Shown here: positions 9,159-15,567 of the stretch, piece after piece
Layout: each line of letters opens with the position of its first letter
Position numbering within the stretch: the first letter of the stretch is position 1
IMG/VR virus record: IMGVR_UViG_3300027714_000114
Coordinates: 1 to 24,754 of that record
Source of the DNA: a virus
Strand: one strand, 5' to 3'
DNA: 24,754 nucleotides
Translations under genes and position numbers: made by a program
The notes under the pieces: model-generated
What the model saw: only the letters and a program-made list of their open reading frames with translations
What the model was told of the DNA's origin: nothing
Database searches by the model: none

Positions 9159-9611
9159 TTAAACCTCTTTACTGTAGATAACATCTTGGACGTTATAGTT
9201 TTGCCTTTGCATAATAGCTTCCAGCGCGGTTCCTTTTTTACAGTGCCACATCATCATCCGTGCATCCACATGCTCTGCTTCTTGCTCTGTAAATTTAATT
9301 AATCTCATACCTAATGTAGAGCCCCGGTGGTCTTTGGAAACAAACAGAAGATCATTACTTAAACATTTTAAATCTACATAGTGAGGGTGATTGCTGATTA
9401 TATTCACCGAATAACCAACCAGCGCATCATCTAAGAAGGCTCCCAAAATAATTAACTTCCCGCTGTCTTCGAGCGCCTCATAGGCAGACTCATCAGGCTT
9501 AATCTTCATCATTTTCTTATTGACGCAGATCTCATCCCAATGCTCTTTAAGCAGATCGTCAGCCAACGTCAAAATATCAGAAACTTTACAATGCTTAATT
9601 TCGTAAGACAT
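9159..9611 (-). CDS. GNAT-family N-acetyltransferase-like protein
   Basis: A 150-residue protein with the GNAT fold pattern. A helical N-terminus is followed by strand beta4 (LIILGAFLDDALVGYSVNII), then LLFVSKDHRGSTLGMRLIKFTEQEA, which matches motif A for acetyl-CoA binding (V-x-x-x-x-R-G-x-x-x-G-x-x-L). The C-terminus (ARMMMWHCKKGTALEAIMQRQNY) corresponds to the last conserved helix and strand. GNAT-like genes are known among the structural genes of several marine and enteric podoviruses, where the substrate is unknown. It lies between the oxygenase and the coiled-coil/portal genes. A role in modifying a virion or host protein is inference. Confidence 0.75.
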   Translation of the reverse strand: MSYEIKHCKVSDILTLADDLLKEHWDEICVNKKMMKIKPDESAYEALEDSGKLIILGAFLDDALVGYSVNIISNHPHYVDLKCLSNDLLFVSKDHRGSTLGMRLIKFTEQEAEHVDARMMMWHCKKGTALEAIMQRQNYNVQDVIYSKEV

Positions 9612-9656
9612 AAAAGCCCACTAAAAACTCATTAGAAATAGAATACTAGCAGCTGA

Positions 9657-10217
9657 TTAGCTCACCATGGGTCCGCTATTGGGGTCCACCATATCCACAA
9701 TCAAATGGATTCTATCTTCAGCACCCTCATTCCCTGCGGTGTGCTCCTTCTTGTGATTGAACTGCCAGAACTCTCCAACCTTCATGTGGATGAATTCATT
9801 CTCTACCCTGTAGTAGGCATCCGGGTTGGTGACGATCGGCAGGTGATATCGACTAAAGTAATCAGAGTATCTGCCCTCATCTATGTGTGGGACTATCTTT
9901 CCACCGGGCTTGAGTTTGACAATCAGTATCCTACCCAATTCCTTAACCCCCATCATCTGCATGATCGGGCCCAATAGATACTTGAGCTCCACCATAAATA
10001 AATCCATAGCTGGATAATCATAGCTCCCAACATCATCAAAGTAACTCTCTACAGTGAATGCTTCAGGCCCACGGACATAGATGCATTCGGTATCACTATG
10101 GGCGGTGCCCGGAGCTTCTTGGCGTATTTTTATCTCATCAAAGAATTCCGGGTGAGCTTCGAGAGCATTGGCTAATGGTCCAACGTCTGAACCTTCGCTT
10201 ATTAGTTTAAATCTCAT
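9657..10217 (-). CDS. 2-oxoglutarate/Fe(II) oxygenase, aspartyl/asparaginyl beta-hydroxylase-like
   Basis: A 186-residue protein with the double-stranded beta-helix metal site. HxD lies at residues 111-113 (KPGGKIVPHID), the distal His probably at 160 and the 2-oxoglutarate-binding Arg at 170 (EHTAGNEGAEDRIHLIVD). The spacing and the N-x-x-x-x-H...N...RxHLxxD pattern are those of the Asp/Asn beta-hydroxylase family. That family hydroxylates Asp, Asn or related side chains using O2 and 2-oxoglutarate. There is no signal peptide, so it should act in the cytoplasm. The start overlaps the large terminase stop by 4 nt (ATGA), so it is co-translated with the packaging motor. The substrate is unknown. 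Confidence 0.82.
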   Translation of the reverse strand: MRFKLISEGSDVGPLANALEAHPEFFDEIKIRQEAPGTAHSDTECIYVRGPEAFTVESYFDDVGSYDYPAMDLFMVELKYLLGPIMQMMGVKELGRILIVKLKPGGKIVPHIDEGRYSDYFSRYHLPIVTNPDAYYRVENEFIHMKVGEFWQFNHKKEHTAGNEGAEDRIHLIVDMVDPNSGPMVS

Positions 10218-11749
10218 ATTGCGTTATATGGGTCGTGCCCTGATGATCCTCCACCTTGGCTGTGAGCTCTAACTAATTCACTAACGTACTTCTCCTTGGG
10301 CGTGTCCATCCTTGCCAAGAATAATGCGCTGGCATCATCCGGGGATCTGCCAATCTTATCGACGATCTCTTCCCGACTGCATACCTTGATCACTGATCCT
10401 GATAGCTTCCACGTGAATGCTGTCAGGTCCGCAAGTATCGATGGGTCATCTGGTAGCTCGATCGCTTTGTTGTTTGCCGGGTCCAGATCCTCTCTGAACT
10501 TCCACGCCAACTCACTTCTAAGATTGAAGAACGTCAGCCTTCCTGACTGGTCTGTGGCCATAGATTTCTCTGAGACATTGACACCCAGTGCTTGCTGATT
10601 GGATTGGATGAGAAAGTCATAAGGGCTCGAACCAACACCGATTACATCAACATGCTGTGGTGCCTGATCTCGAGTAGCAGCAATTACCAACCCGGCTACC
10701 GAGGGACCATCAGGTGTTTCCTTGCCAGCATATCTAAGCTGCTCGTCGTACCAGTTATCATGTCTCCTCGAGATAACAGTCTTATCACCACCACCCCGAG
10801 CAACGTCGACACCCATCGAATCCATAATTGGTTTCTTGTCTCTAGGCTTCCACCTTGCCTGAGCTGCTTCCACCCACGCCGTAGGAATAACTTGCCAGAT
10901 GTCATCTTGCATACCGGCACCAAAGTCTCCGTGTAGCATCTGAGATCTTAGTGGCTCAGGTAGTGCTTGTAGTGTACTCATGTAATTGGTCCCCATCAGA
11001 TGTGGATTGTCTGAAATTCTGGAAGGTATGAAGGTTCTGGATATCGGCCTGATCAGCTCACCTTCGTGCTCAAACTCATCACCAGATTCTACTTCGACAT
11101 CCTTGCCATCCATAGCGGCGAACCATCGGATCTCACCGGGCTCCGCAGGATTTGGGTGCTTCTTTCCAATCCACGGCGCAAAGTAATCAATGATCCATCG
11201 GCCCTCAACGGTGGTAGGTGGGTTGAATGTCATCAATACTTTGACTGGCTGATTTGGATCTGTGGTCCGCAACCAACCCATGGTAAACCTGACTTGGATC
11301 TCCTTGTGATTTGCAGCCTCATCGTAGACCAGCAGGTCATGTGGCCGACCTTGATGTTTCTTCTCATCCCCCAGATTCGGATAGGCTCCCAACTCAATCT
11401 GCAATGCCTTACCATCTGACTCTCTAGGGATGCGCCATATCTTCTCGGACCCATTGTAGCCATCCCTGCTACCGACCAGCTCAACTAATCGATCAACAAT
11501 AGCGGTGAGCTCCGTACCCGACTCTCGGAATATCCCAACGCGCTGGTGCTTGGTGAGAGACATCCCACAAGCTAAGTCAGTCTTGCCACCTCCTGCGGCC
11601 CCACCATAACCAATGATAGTGGCCTCTGACTCATAAGCCATCGTCTGCGGCCCCTTCAATGGCTCCCAGATGGGCTTATCCGCAGCTAGGAGCCCATCAA
11701 ATTCCTTCAGCTCTTCTTCATTCAGGAAGCCAAGGGAGCTGGCTTTCAT
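10214..11749 (-). CDS. terL: Large terminase subunit (ATPase/nuclease)
   Basis: A 511-residue packaging motor. The ATPase domain shows Walker A near residues 49-57 (GGAAGGGKT), Walker B near 140 (LLVYDEA) and a coupling motif MTFNPP near 170. The C-terminal RNase H-like nuclease shows MGVDVARGGGDKT near 313, a second acidic site at HVDVIGVGSSPYDF and a third at RSPDDASALFLA near the end. All catalytic blocks are present and the length is normal. It pumps DNA into the prohead and cuts it, working with the small terminase at 12608-13081 and the portal. It overlaps its neighbours on both sides by 4 nt (ATGA). Confidence 0.95.
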   Translation of the reverse strand: MKASSLGFLNEEELKEFDGLLAADKPIWEPLKGPQTMAYESEATIIGYGGAAGGGKTDLACGMSLTKHQRVGIFRESGTELTAIVDRLVELVGSRDGYNGSEKIWRIPRESDGKALQIELGAYPNLGDEKKHQGRPHDLLVYDEAANHKEIQVRFTMGWLRTTDPNQPVKVLMTFNPPTTVEGRWIIDYFAPWIGKKHPNPAEPGEIRWFAAMDGKDVEVESGDEFEHEGELIRPISRTFIPSRISDNPHLMGTNYMSTLQALPEPLRSQMLHGDFGAGMQDDIWQVIPTAWVEAAQARWKPRDKKPIMDSMGVDVARGGGDKTVISRRHDNWYDEQLRYAGKETPDGPSVAGLVIAATRDQAPQHVDVIGVGSSPYDFLIQSNQQALGVNVSEKSMATDQSGRLTFFNLRSELAWKFREDLDPANNKAIELPDDPSILADLTAFTWKLSGSVIKVCSREEIVDKIGRSPDDASALFLARMDTPKEKYVSELVRAHSQGGGSSGHDPYNAI

Positions 11750-12018
11750 TTATTCCAACAGTGATGTTTATATTTTTTGCCTGTAGTACCGCACGGACAT
11801 ATGTAATTACGCATCCAGTTAGCCCTGAGCCGTGGGCTCTCGATGGAGAGTACCAGTTTGGCTTCATCCCGGGTGAGCTGCTTGCCATCGTGCTTTCGAT
11901 ACTTATTCTTAACGTCTCTAATGAACTGACTCAACACCCACTTCTTGCGGACCCCGATCGATAGGATCAAAACAGCAATCAACAGGCATGCTCCTGACAT
12001 TAGGTATATTGGGATCAT
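11746..12018 (-). CDS. Small membrane protein with C-terminal SEC-C-like zinc motif
   Basis: A 90-residue protein. Residues 2-24 form one membrane segment (IPIYLMSGACLLIAVLILSIGV) followed by a basic cytoplasmic stretch. The C-terminus ends CPCGTTGKKYKHHC, close to the SEC-C metal-binding motif (CPCGSGKKYKxCC) of SecA and many small proteins. Stop and start overlap with terL by 4 nt (ATGA). The upstream 47-codon gene ends in TAATG at its start. An anchored zinc knuckle beside the terminase is unusual. It might tether packaging or lysis functions to the membrane, but no function is known to me. Confidence 0.7.
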   Translation of the reverse strand: MIPIYLMSGACLLIAVLILSIGVRKKWVLSQFIRDVKNKYRKHDGKQLTRDEAKLVLSIESPRLRANWMRNYICPCGTTGKKYKHHCWNK

Positions 12019-12161
12019 TACTTATTCTCATCCAGTATCTTAGGTTTGGGTAACCATGAATGAATCCGCCCACAAGCCCTACAGGCATCATACACCCAGA
12101 CTACAATCTTATTGAGCACCACCTTGCGCTCTAACATCTTACCCCCGCAATCACAGGTCAC
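12018..12161 (-). CDS. 47-residue zinc-ribbon-like protein (GTG start)
   Basis: Short gene recognised from overlaps. The GTG start at 12161-12159 shares its first base with the stop of the upstream gene (TAGTG), and its TAA stop shares a base with the next ATG (TAATG). The product has CxCG at the N-terminus (TCDCGG) and CxxCG further on (CRACGRIH), a four-Cys pattern fitting one zinc ribbon. A basic and Pro-containing C-terminus follows. A later ATG at 12137 with a GGGGG site would drop the first Cys pair, which is why I prefer the GTG. Function unknown. Its place between the terminase genes suggests a small accessory role. Confidence 0.6.
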   Translation of the reverse strand: MTCDCGGKMLERKVVLNKIVVWVYDACRACGRIHSWLPKPKILDENK

Positions 12162-12406
12162 TACTCACCAAGCCTAACGTCAATGTAGTCAACAATAAGC
12201 TTCCCGCTCTTCCCACTTTTATGAACGTGAATGGTAGCTGTGTAGTTCTCCTCTACAACATCCAACTTATTAAGAATCGCCTCATTTAAAGGTTTATCCA
12301 GTTCAATGTCTTTAGCCTTCAAAAAGGCCAGTCTCTCAAGCGCGTCCTGTGATGTGTTTAGCCCAGCGTACACACCATGTGCCGGATAATAGGCGGATTC
12401 AATCAT
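12161..12406 (-). CDS. Hypothetical 81-residue protein
   Basis: I place the start at ATG 12406, which overlaps the upstream stop by 4 nt (ATGA), rather than at an in-frame start at 12478 lying inside the previous gene. The product (MIESAYYPAHGVYAGLNTSQ...) has a helical middle with alternating Lys and Glu. The C-terminus contains TATIHVHKSGKSGKLIVDYIDVRLG, which looks like a beta hairpin. There is no membrane segment or Cys. It is not a family I recognise. It is transcribed and coupled with its neighbours between the two terminase genes. Confidence 0.6.
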   Translation of the reverse strand: MIESAYYPAHGVYAGLNTSQDALERLAFLKAKDIELDKPLNEAILNKLDVVEENYTATIHVHKSGKSGKLIVDYIDVRLGE

Positions 12407-12630
12407 GACACACCCCACACGATCAGCGTAGCGCCAACAATGAAGATCCCAACATGCCACATTGAGAACGATATCCACTTAATTGATCCACACCCAGCAT
12501 CATGTCCAGTTTCCTCTATGTGATTATTTATAAGCACTTGGCTGTAGTCTGGCTTGTTATTTGGGTTCTCGATCTCAGCCTTAATCTCAGATGATCGTTT
12601 GATTAATTTATTTAGTTCTCTTTTTTTCAT
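12403..12630 (-). CDS. Small single-pass membrane protein
   Basis: A 75-residue protein. Residues 1-50 are charged and helical, rich in Lys and Glu then Asn, Asp and His. Residues about 52-74 form one membrane segment (WISFSMWHVGIFIVGATLIVW) that ends the protein. The start overlaps the end of the small terminase gene by 23 nt and lacks a strong ribosome site, so coupling is likely. A C-terminal-anchored protein next to terminase genes recalls the lysis or Rz-type proteins near T7 terminase, but no specific family is recognised and it could equally be a holin-like or envelope protein. Confidence 0.6.
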   Translation of the reverse strand: MKKRELNKLIKRSSEIKAEIENPNNKPDYSQVLINNHIEETGHDAGCGSIKWISFSMWHVGIFIVGATLIVWGVS

Positions 12631-13081
12631 TTCGTTTTCTCGTTTTAGGTTTAGGTTTAGGTTTGTTTTTTGCTTCTTCTTCAGCCTCCCGCTCTTCAGC
12701 GATAGACAAAAGTGTTTCGAGCCTAGCCACCCTTTCGGCTGGGGTCATGTCACTGGCGGGTGATTTAGTTGTGTTCACATCAGACTTATCGGTGTAGCCA
12801 TGTTTGGTTAACATTAGCTTGGCAATGTTTGGATTAAACTCTCCCTTGAGCCCCTTATCAGGCAATACAAACGCCTGTCTATCCATCAGCCTCTCTGTGA
12901 TGTCCAAAAATTCTTTGTCTTTATCTTCGGCCCAGTTGTAAATTGTTGATCTTGATGTGCCTAATACCAAGGCCAGCCCTTCGATGCTTGGCATAGCGTG
13001 ATCATATAACTCACTGTAATTTTCAACATAGTCCCACGCTTGGTCCTGAAGATCCTTAGTCCATTTCGTTGGTCTACTCAT
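12608..13081 (-). CDS. terS: Small terminase subunit (P22 gp3-like)
   Basis: A 157-residue protein. Residues 1-105 match the P22 Gp3-type DNA-packaging family: a helical N-terminus (TKDLQDQAWDYVENYSEL), a helix-turn-helix (PSIEGLALVLGTSRSTIYNWA) and FNPNIAKLMLTKHGYTDKSD. It recognises the packaging site and stimulates the large terminase. After residue about 130 there is a strongly basic tail with Lys-Pro repeats encoded by TTTAGG-type hexamers on the plus strand. The start overlaps the upstream gene by 8 nt. Confidence 0.88.
   Translation of the reverse strand: MSRPTKWTKDLQDQAWDYVENYSELYDHAMPSIEGLALVLGTSRSTIYNWAEDKDKEFLDITERLMDRQAFVLPDKGLKGEFNPNIAKLMLTKHGYTDKSDVNTTKSPASDMTPAERVARLETLLSIAEEREAEEEAKNKPKPKPKTRKRNEKKRTK
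12644..12661 (+). repeat. Three tandem TTTAGG hexamers in the terS 3' end
   Basis: Perfect TTTAGG units at 12644, 12650 and 12656. In the coding direction they read AAACCT and give Lys-Pro repeats. The same hexamer type recurs at 23947-23976. Confidence 0.8.
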
Positions 13082-13448
13082 AAATCACCACCTGTCTAAT
13101 TTCAGCCGTAGTTGATATTCGCCTTTGGTATAGGCATATTTTCTTAACGGTGTTAAACGGTACGCCAGTCTTCTTAGCAATTTCAGTAATAGTCTTGGGA
13201 TTAGTTTCGTGTTCATAAGAGTCTCGCATCTGCTCAACAGTGCTATCGGAGATTCTTGTCTTTGGATGGCTTTCCCCAATTCTATTTCCTTCCTCGTCGA
13301 ACGCAGCCCAGATAATTCGTTTCTTAACTTCTCGCTTTCCCCATATTCGATTACAGGTTTTGCATTCGCGGTAGGCGTAATATTTCTTAGATCGCGGAGA
13401 TAATTCAATACGCCCGTGCGCTTTATCGCCACATTTAGTGCATTCCAT
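13074..13448 (-). CDS. Zinc-ribbon / helix-turn-helix protein
   Basis: A 124-residue protein from ATG 13448. The N-terminus has CTKCG (residues 3-7) and CKTC about 24 residues later, a four-Cys zinc ribbon that can bind nucleic acid. The C-terminal half has a resolvase-type helix-turn-helix (TITEIAKKTGVPFNTVKKICLYQR). A GTG start at 13463 would add five residues, but it directly follows a stop and has no better ribosome site. The combination suggests a DNA-binding protein, maybe an HNH-less relative of homing-endonuclease recognition modules or a regulator of the terminase block just downstream. It overlaps terS by 8 nt. Confidence 0.7.
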   Translation of the reverse strand: MECTKCGDKAHGRIELSPRSKKYYAYRECKTCNRIWGKREVKKRIIWAAFDEEGNRIGESHPKTRISDSTVEQMRDSYEHETNPKTITEIAKKTGVPFNTVKKICLYQRRISTTAEIRQVVIYE

Positions 13449-13512
13449 AGACTTACCAAGCACTTAGCCATGCTGGAGTCTACTCTTTTTGTGTTTTCTT
13501 GTGAACCGTCCA

Positions 13513-13701
13513 TTATTTAGGACCAGCTATCACATCCACTTCAGAAATATATGGTGCGTGGATCTCACCAGTCAGAAGCTCAACGACAATAACCCGTACC
13601 TCCTCAGTACGCTGAAGACAGGGGATATAACCATCAATGTACACATCCAGCCCACACCACATGGCCATCGATCTACCCTTAACATCATTCTCATGAATCA
13701 T
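13513..13701 (-). CDS. Hypothetical 62-residue protein
   Basis: Begins at ATG 13701 with AGGGG about 6 nt upstream. An in-frame GTG at 13704 is less likely. The start shares one base with the stop of a small upstream reading frame (TGATG). The sequence has GRSMAMWCGLDVYIDGYIPC, then a beta-strand-like stretch (EVRVIVVELLTGEIHAPYI), and ends DVIAGPK. It is not recognised. Its stop overlaps a further ATG (TAATG at 13513) that opens a different frame over the next gene (see findings). Confidence 0.55.
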   Translation of the reverse strand: MIHENDVKGRSMAMWCGLDVYIDGYIPCLQRTEEVRVIVVELLTGEIHAPYISEVDVIAGPK

Positions 13702-13795
13702 CACACACCCCTAAACGATGGGTCATCGGAAGACTCGATATCAATGCGCCCGGGAAAGTTGTTGTAAGCAATATGTTTATTAAAATTATATACAT
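13701..13795 (-). pseudogene. Possible ~30-codon gene interrupted by a 2-nt slip
   Basis: ATG 13795 has an excellent ribosome site (GAGGAG, 7 nt spacing). It continues as a 34-codon ORF to 13691. Removing one TA from the TATATA just after the ATG would instead give a 30-codon reading frame ending exactly at a TGATG overlap with the next gene. That frame encodes an ordinary hydrophilic peptide (HIAYNNFPGRIDIESSDDPS). Either the 34-codon frame is the real gene, or the smaller one is broken or recoded. I cannot decide between them. Confidence 0.35.
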
Positions 13796-13796
13796 C

Positions 13797-14105
13797 TCAT
13801 TTCTCCTCCAGTGTTTCAATAGTAATTATCGTTTGTTCCTGTTGGCCCTTCTCTTGGGTATAGGTAATTTCTTCGACTTCTTTGGCCGAATCATCTTTAA
13901 GTATTCTGGCTTTAACGAGGCCATCAATCGCTGCCTTTGCTGAGATACCGTCCGGGTCGGTGAGCCTTCTTCGAATGCTGTGGATGTGGATACGAACCCG
14001 TGAATTAAATCTCGCAAAGCTTTCCTTTCGAACGGATGCATCGCCAGAATTCGATTCCACGTTGGTAGTGGTATTGGTAAGACTATGATCGTTTTCATTT
14101 TTCAT
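13797..14105 (-). CDS. RusA-like Holliday-junction resolvase-like small protein
   Basis: A 102-residue protein. The core (RRRLTDPDGISAKAAIDGLVKARILKDDSAKEVEEITYTQEK) matches the catalytic segment of RusA resolvases, which have D-x-D-N...K-x-x-x-D-x-L...DDS-x-V. The acidic positions D51, D53, D61 and the DD pair near 71-72 are all present. The first part of the RusA fold is short, and residues 1-25 are a polar Asn/Thr/Ser-rich leader. It may cut branched recombination or replication intermediates before packaging. The start overlaps the upstream YbcO-like gene by 4 nt. Length is below the usual 120 residues, so activity is uncertain. Confidence 0.6.
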   Translation of the reverse strand: MKNENDHSLTNTTTNVESNSGDASVRKESFARFNSRVRIHIHSIRRRLTDPDGISAKAAIDGLVKARILKDDSAKEVEEITYTQEKGQQEQTIITIETLEEK

Positions 14106-14419
14106 ACCTTGAGCAAACCTTTATTTATTAGGATCTGCTGGGTCCGTTTTATTGCCTCGTTGAAATATTTTTCTTTTATCAATTTAGTCGGGACCGTTAG
14201 CTGTACCCGGCCATCGACAACATCATGACAGCTGGAGCAGCCATAAGCACCAAACACATCGGATGCCTTGCCACCAACACCGCCACCATCATCATGGCAA
14301 AACACCACTGTCTCAGGGTTGCGATTACACACACCCGGAATACGAATGGTGCATTCCTCACCACGAGCAGACTCTCGAATTTTCTTGCTCCTGATGATTA
14401 TGTCTTTTTGTAGGCTCAT
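14102..14419 (-). CDS. YbcO-like (DUF1364) nuclease
   Basis: A 105-residue protein with the DUF1364/YbcO signature: SARGEECTIRIPGVCNRNPETVVFCH, then GGKASDVFGAYGCSSCHDVVDGR. The Cys pair after ECTIRIPGVC and the CSSCHD segment form the metal site of this HNH-like fold. The family is known as a lambdoid nin-region nuclease group. In this phage it is coupled by ATGA overlaps to the RusA-like gene downstream and to a small zinc protein upstream. A recombination or genome-processing role is likely. Confidence 0.85.
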   Translation of the reverse strand: MSLQKDIIIRSKKIRESARGEECTIRIPGVCNRNPETVVFCHDDGGGVGGKASDVFGAYGCSSCHDVVDGRVQLTVPTKLIKEKYFNEAIKRTQQILINKGLLKV

Positions 14420-14604
14420 GCTAGCAAGTTTACAGGTTTGTTACGAAACCCTAGAAATGTCTGCATAACTTCCTCATCGGCATCTAAACACTTTTCGCAA
14501 ATATAACCTGCTAAACCACCGAAGCCATCGCCGTAAGGAAACTTTGGCACAACATCAACATCGTGCTCTAAGTCACAACCATCGCATGTATATTTTTCAC
14601 TCAT
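14416..14604 (-). CDS. Small CxxC/CxxC zinc-binding protein
   Basis: A 62-residue protein with CDGCD at residues 7-11 and CEKCLDAD near residue 36, separated by a Gly/Pro-rich loop (PYGDGFGG). The pattern is that of a treble-clef or rubredoxin-like zinc fold. The ribosome site is a strong GAGGAAGCGAG before the ATG. The start overlaps the upstream 57-codon gene by 8 nt and the stop overlaps the YbcO-like gene by 4. The family is not recognised. A nucleic-acid or protein-contact role is possible. Confidence 0.65.
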   Translation of the reverse strand: MSEKYTCDGCDLEHDVDVVPKFPYGDGFGGLAGYICEKCLDADEEVMQTFLGFRNKPVNLLA

Positions 14605-14770
14605 CTCGCTTCCTCTTCAATCTGTAAATTGACCTGCCGTGACTAAGCAGGCTCTTGGTGTGTTCCGGCCGCTGGTGAGCAAACCATAGAACCAGTGTTG
14701 GTATATCGTCGTTGTGATTCTTACCAACCAATTTGGTTAGGTCCGCCTGCAGCTGCCCGAGACATTTCAC
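14597..14770 (-). CDS. Hypothetical 57-residue protein (GTG start)
   Basis: The GTG at 14770 overlaps the stop of the upstream 87-codon gene by 4 nt (GTGA). The frame stays open to a TGA at 14597-14599 that overlaps the next gene. The product begins KCLGQLQADLTKLVGKNHND, continues DIPTLVLWFAHQRPEHTKSLL and ends in a basic tail (YRLKRKRDE). It looks like a small helical protein with no Cys cluster or membrane segment. Not recognised. It is real by overlap pattern and frame length, not by family. Confidence 0.55.
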   Translation of the reverse strand: MKCLGQLQADLTKLVGKNHNDDIPTLVLWFAHQRPEHTKSLLSHGRSIYRLKRKRDE

Positions 14771-15030
14771 CCCATCCGCTCCCTATAATAAAATCCAGAA
14801 ACAGATCTTTCCCGAACTGGTCGAGGCAGCATTTGAGTAACTCGTTTAGCGAGTGCGTTAAAGCCTTTCTTAGGGCGAAGAAGCTTCTCAAGTGAAATGA
14901 TTTTTTTAATGTAAAGATGAAGTTGTATACGGCAGAAGTCATGTGAATGGCCGTTAGCTTCCACTAAAAATGATACATTTAGTGGACCAGCCAAAGTTTC
15001 TACAGTTAGTGGTTTTTTGTTAGTTTTCAT
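14767..15030 (-). CDS. Hypothetical 87-residue protein
   Basis: ATG 15030 has GAGGG 9 nt upstream (in an AACGAGGG context, see leader repeats). The N-terminal 35 residues look like beta strands (LTVETLAGPLNVSFLVEANGHSH). The C-terminal half is basic and Arg/Lys-rich (RPKKGFNALAKRVTQMLPRPVRER). A nucleic-acid-binding role is possible from charge. Not recognised. The stop overlaps the next gene by 4 nt. Confidence 0.55.
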   Translation of the reverse strand: MKTNKKPLTVETLAGPLNVSFLVEANGHSHDFCRIQLHLYIKKIISLEKLLRPKKGFNALAKRVTQMLPRPVRERSVSGFYYRERMG

Positions 15031-15049
15031 TTTTAAATTCCCTCGTTTA

Positions 15050-15199
15050 TTATTGTAAGCCTAAAATTAAAAAACCCATCGCCACAGCGCCCAACACTAA
15101 GCCAATACCCATATAATCAAGTATCTGGCCGGTGGTCAGTATGTGGAGGGATTCGCTAGATTTCGAGTTCCAGATTTTCTGAAGTAGTTCTTTGCTCAT
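15050..15199 (-). CDS. 49-residue membrane protein
   Basis: Short gene with GAGGC 6 nt before the ATG. The start overlaps the upstream stop by 4 nt (ATGA). The N-terminal 28 residues are polar (SKELLQKIWNSKSSESLHIL). Residues about 29-48 form one membrane segment (DYMGIGLVLGAVAMGFLILGL). Location within the replication block suggests an early or middle function such as membrane attachment or superinfection exclusion. Not recognised. Its initiation site is good, so I believe it is translated. Confidence 0.6.
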   Translation of the reverse strand: MSKELLQKIWNSKSSESLHILTTGQILDYMGIGLVLGAVAMGFLILGLQ

Positions 15200-15567
15200 T
15201 TTATTGCCTCTCGTTTAGATTTTGATGTTGCTATTTTAATTAATTCCTGAAAACGCCTTATGTTTTCTTTTCTCTGATGCGGCGATATCTCAAACTCTTG
15301 CTTGGTAATTGCTATGTGACTTCTCGGTAACAGTGCCTTGATTACTTGTGCCGGGGTAATCCAATTAACCGATGCAGTACGGCATAGCTGCCAAGCTGCG
15401 GCTATCCGATCGCTATCTTCAGGACGTAAGCCGTGATTCCAGAAAGTCTCCAAATAAGTTTTCAATGTAATCTCAGCCGTAACCTCGTCATTAGCTGGCG
15501 CAAACGCAAGGCCAGCAGAACGAGTTTTCATAATCTCTTCAGCGATAACTTGTTTTAGCTTACTCAT
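15196..15567 (-). CDS. Replication-region protein following the initiator
   Basis: A 123-residue, mainly helical protein whose start overlaps the initiator stop by 4 nt (ATGA). The segment LKTYLETFWNHGLRPEDSDRIAAAWQLCRT, then WITPAQVIKALLPRSHIAIT, resembles the small proteins that often follow DUF1376-type initiators in proteobacterial phages (pattern W-x-x-P-x-x-x-x-x-x-LP-R). It may help load a helicase or act as an initiator partner. That is inference, as no catalytic motif is present. It ends with Lys/Arg. Confidence 0.6.
   Translation of the reverse strand: MSKLKQVIAEEIMKTRSAGLAFAPANDEVTAEITLKTYLETFWNHGLRPEDSDRIAAAWQLCRTASVNWITPAQVIKALLPRSHIAITKQEFEISPHQRKENIRRFQELIKIATSKSKREAIK

Noticed and set aside
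12407-12478. Longer N-terminus for the 81-residue protein
   Set aside because: It would overlap the upstream gene by 76 nt with a Cys/Trp-rich out-of-frame sequence. ATGA coupling at 12406 fits better.
12644-12661. TTTAGG tandem repeat resembles eukaryotic telomere repeats
   Set aside because: Only three hexamers inside a coding region that specifies Lys-Pro. The surroundings are a phage gene, so it is not a telomere.
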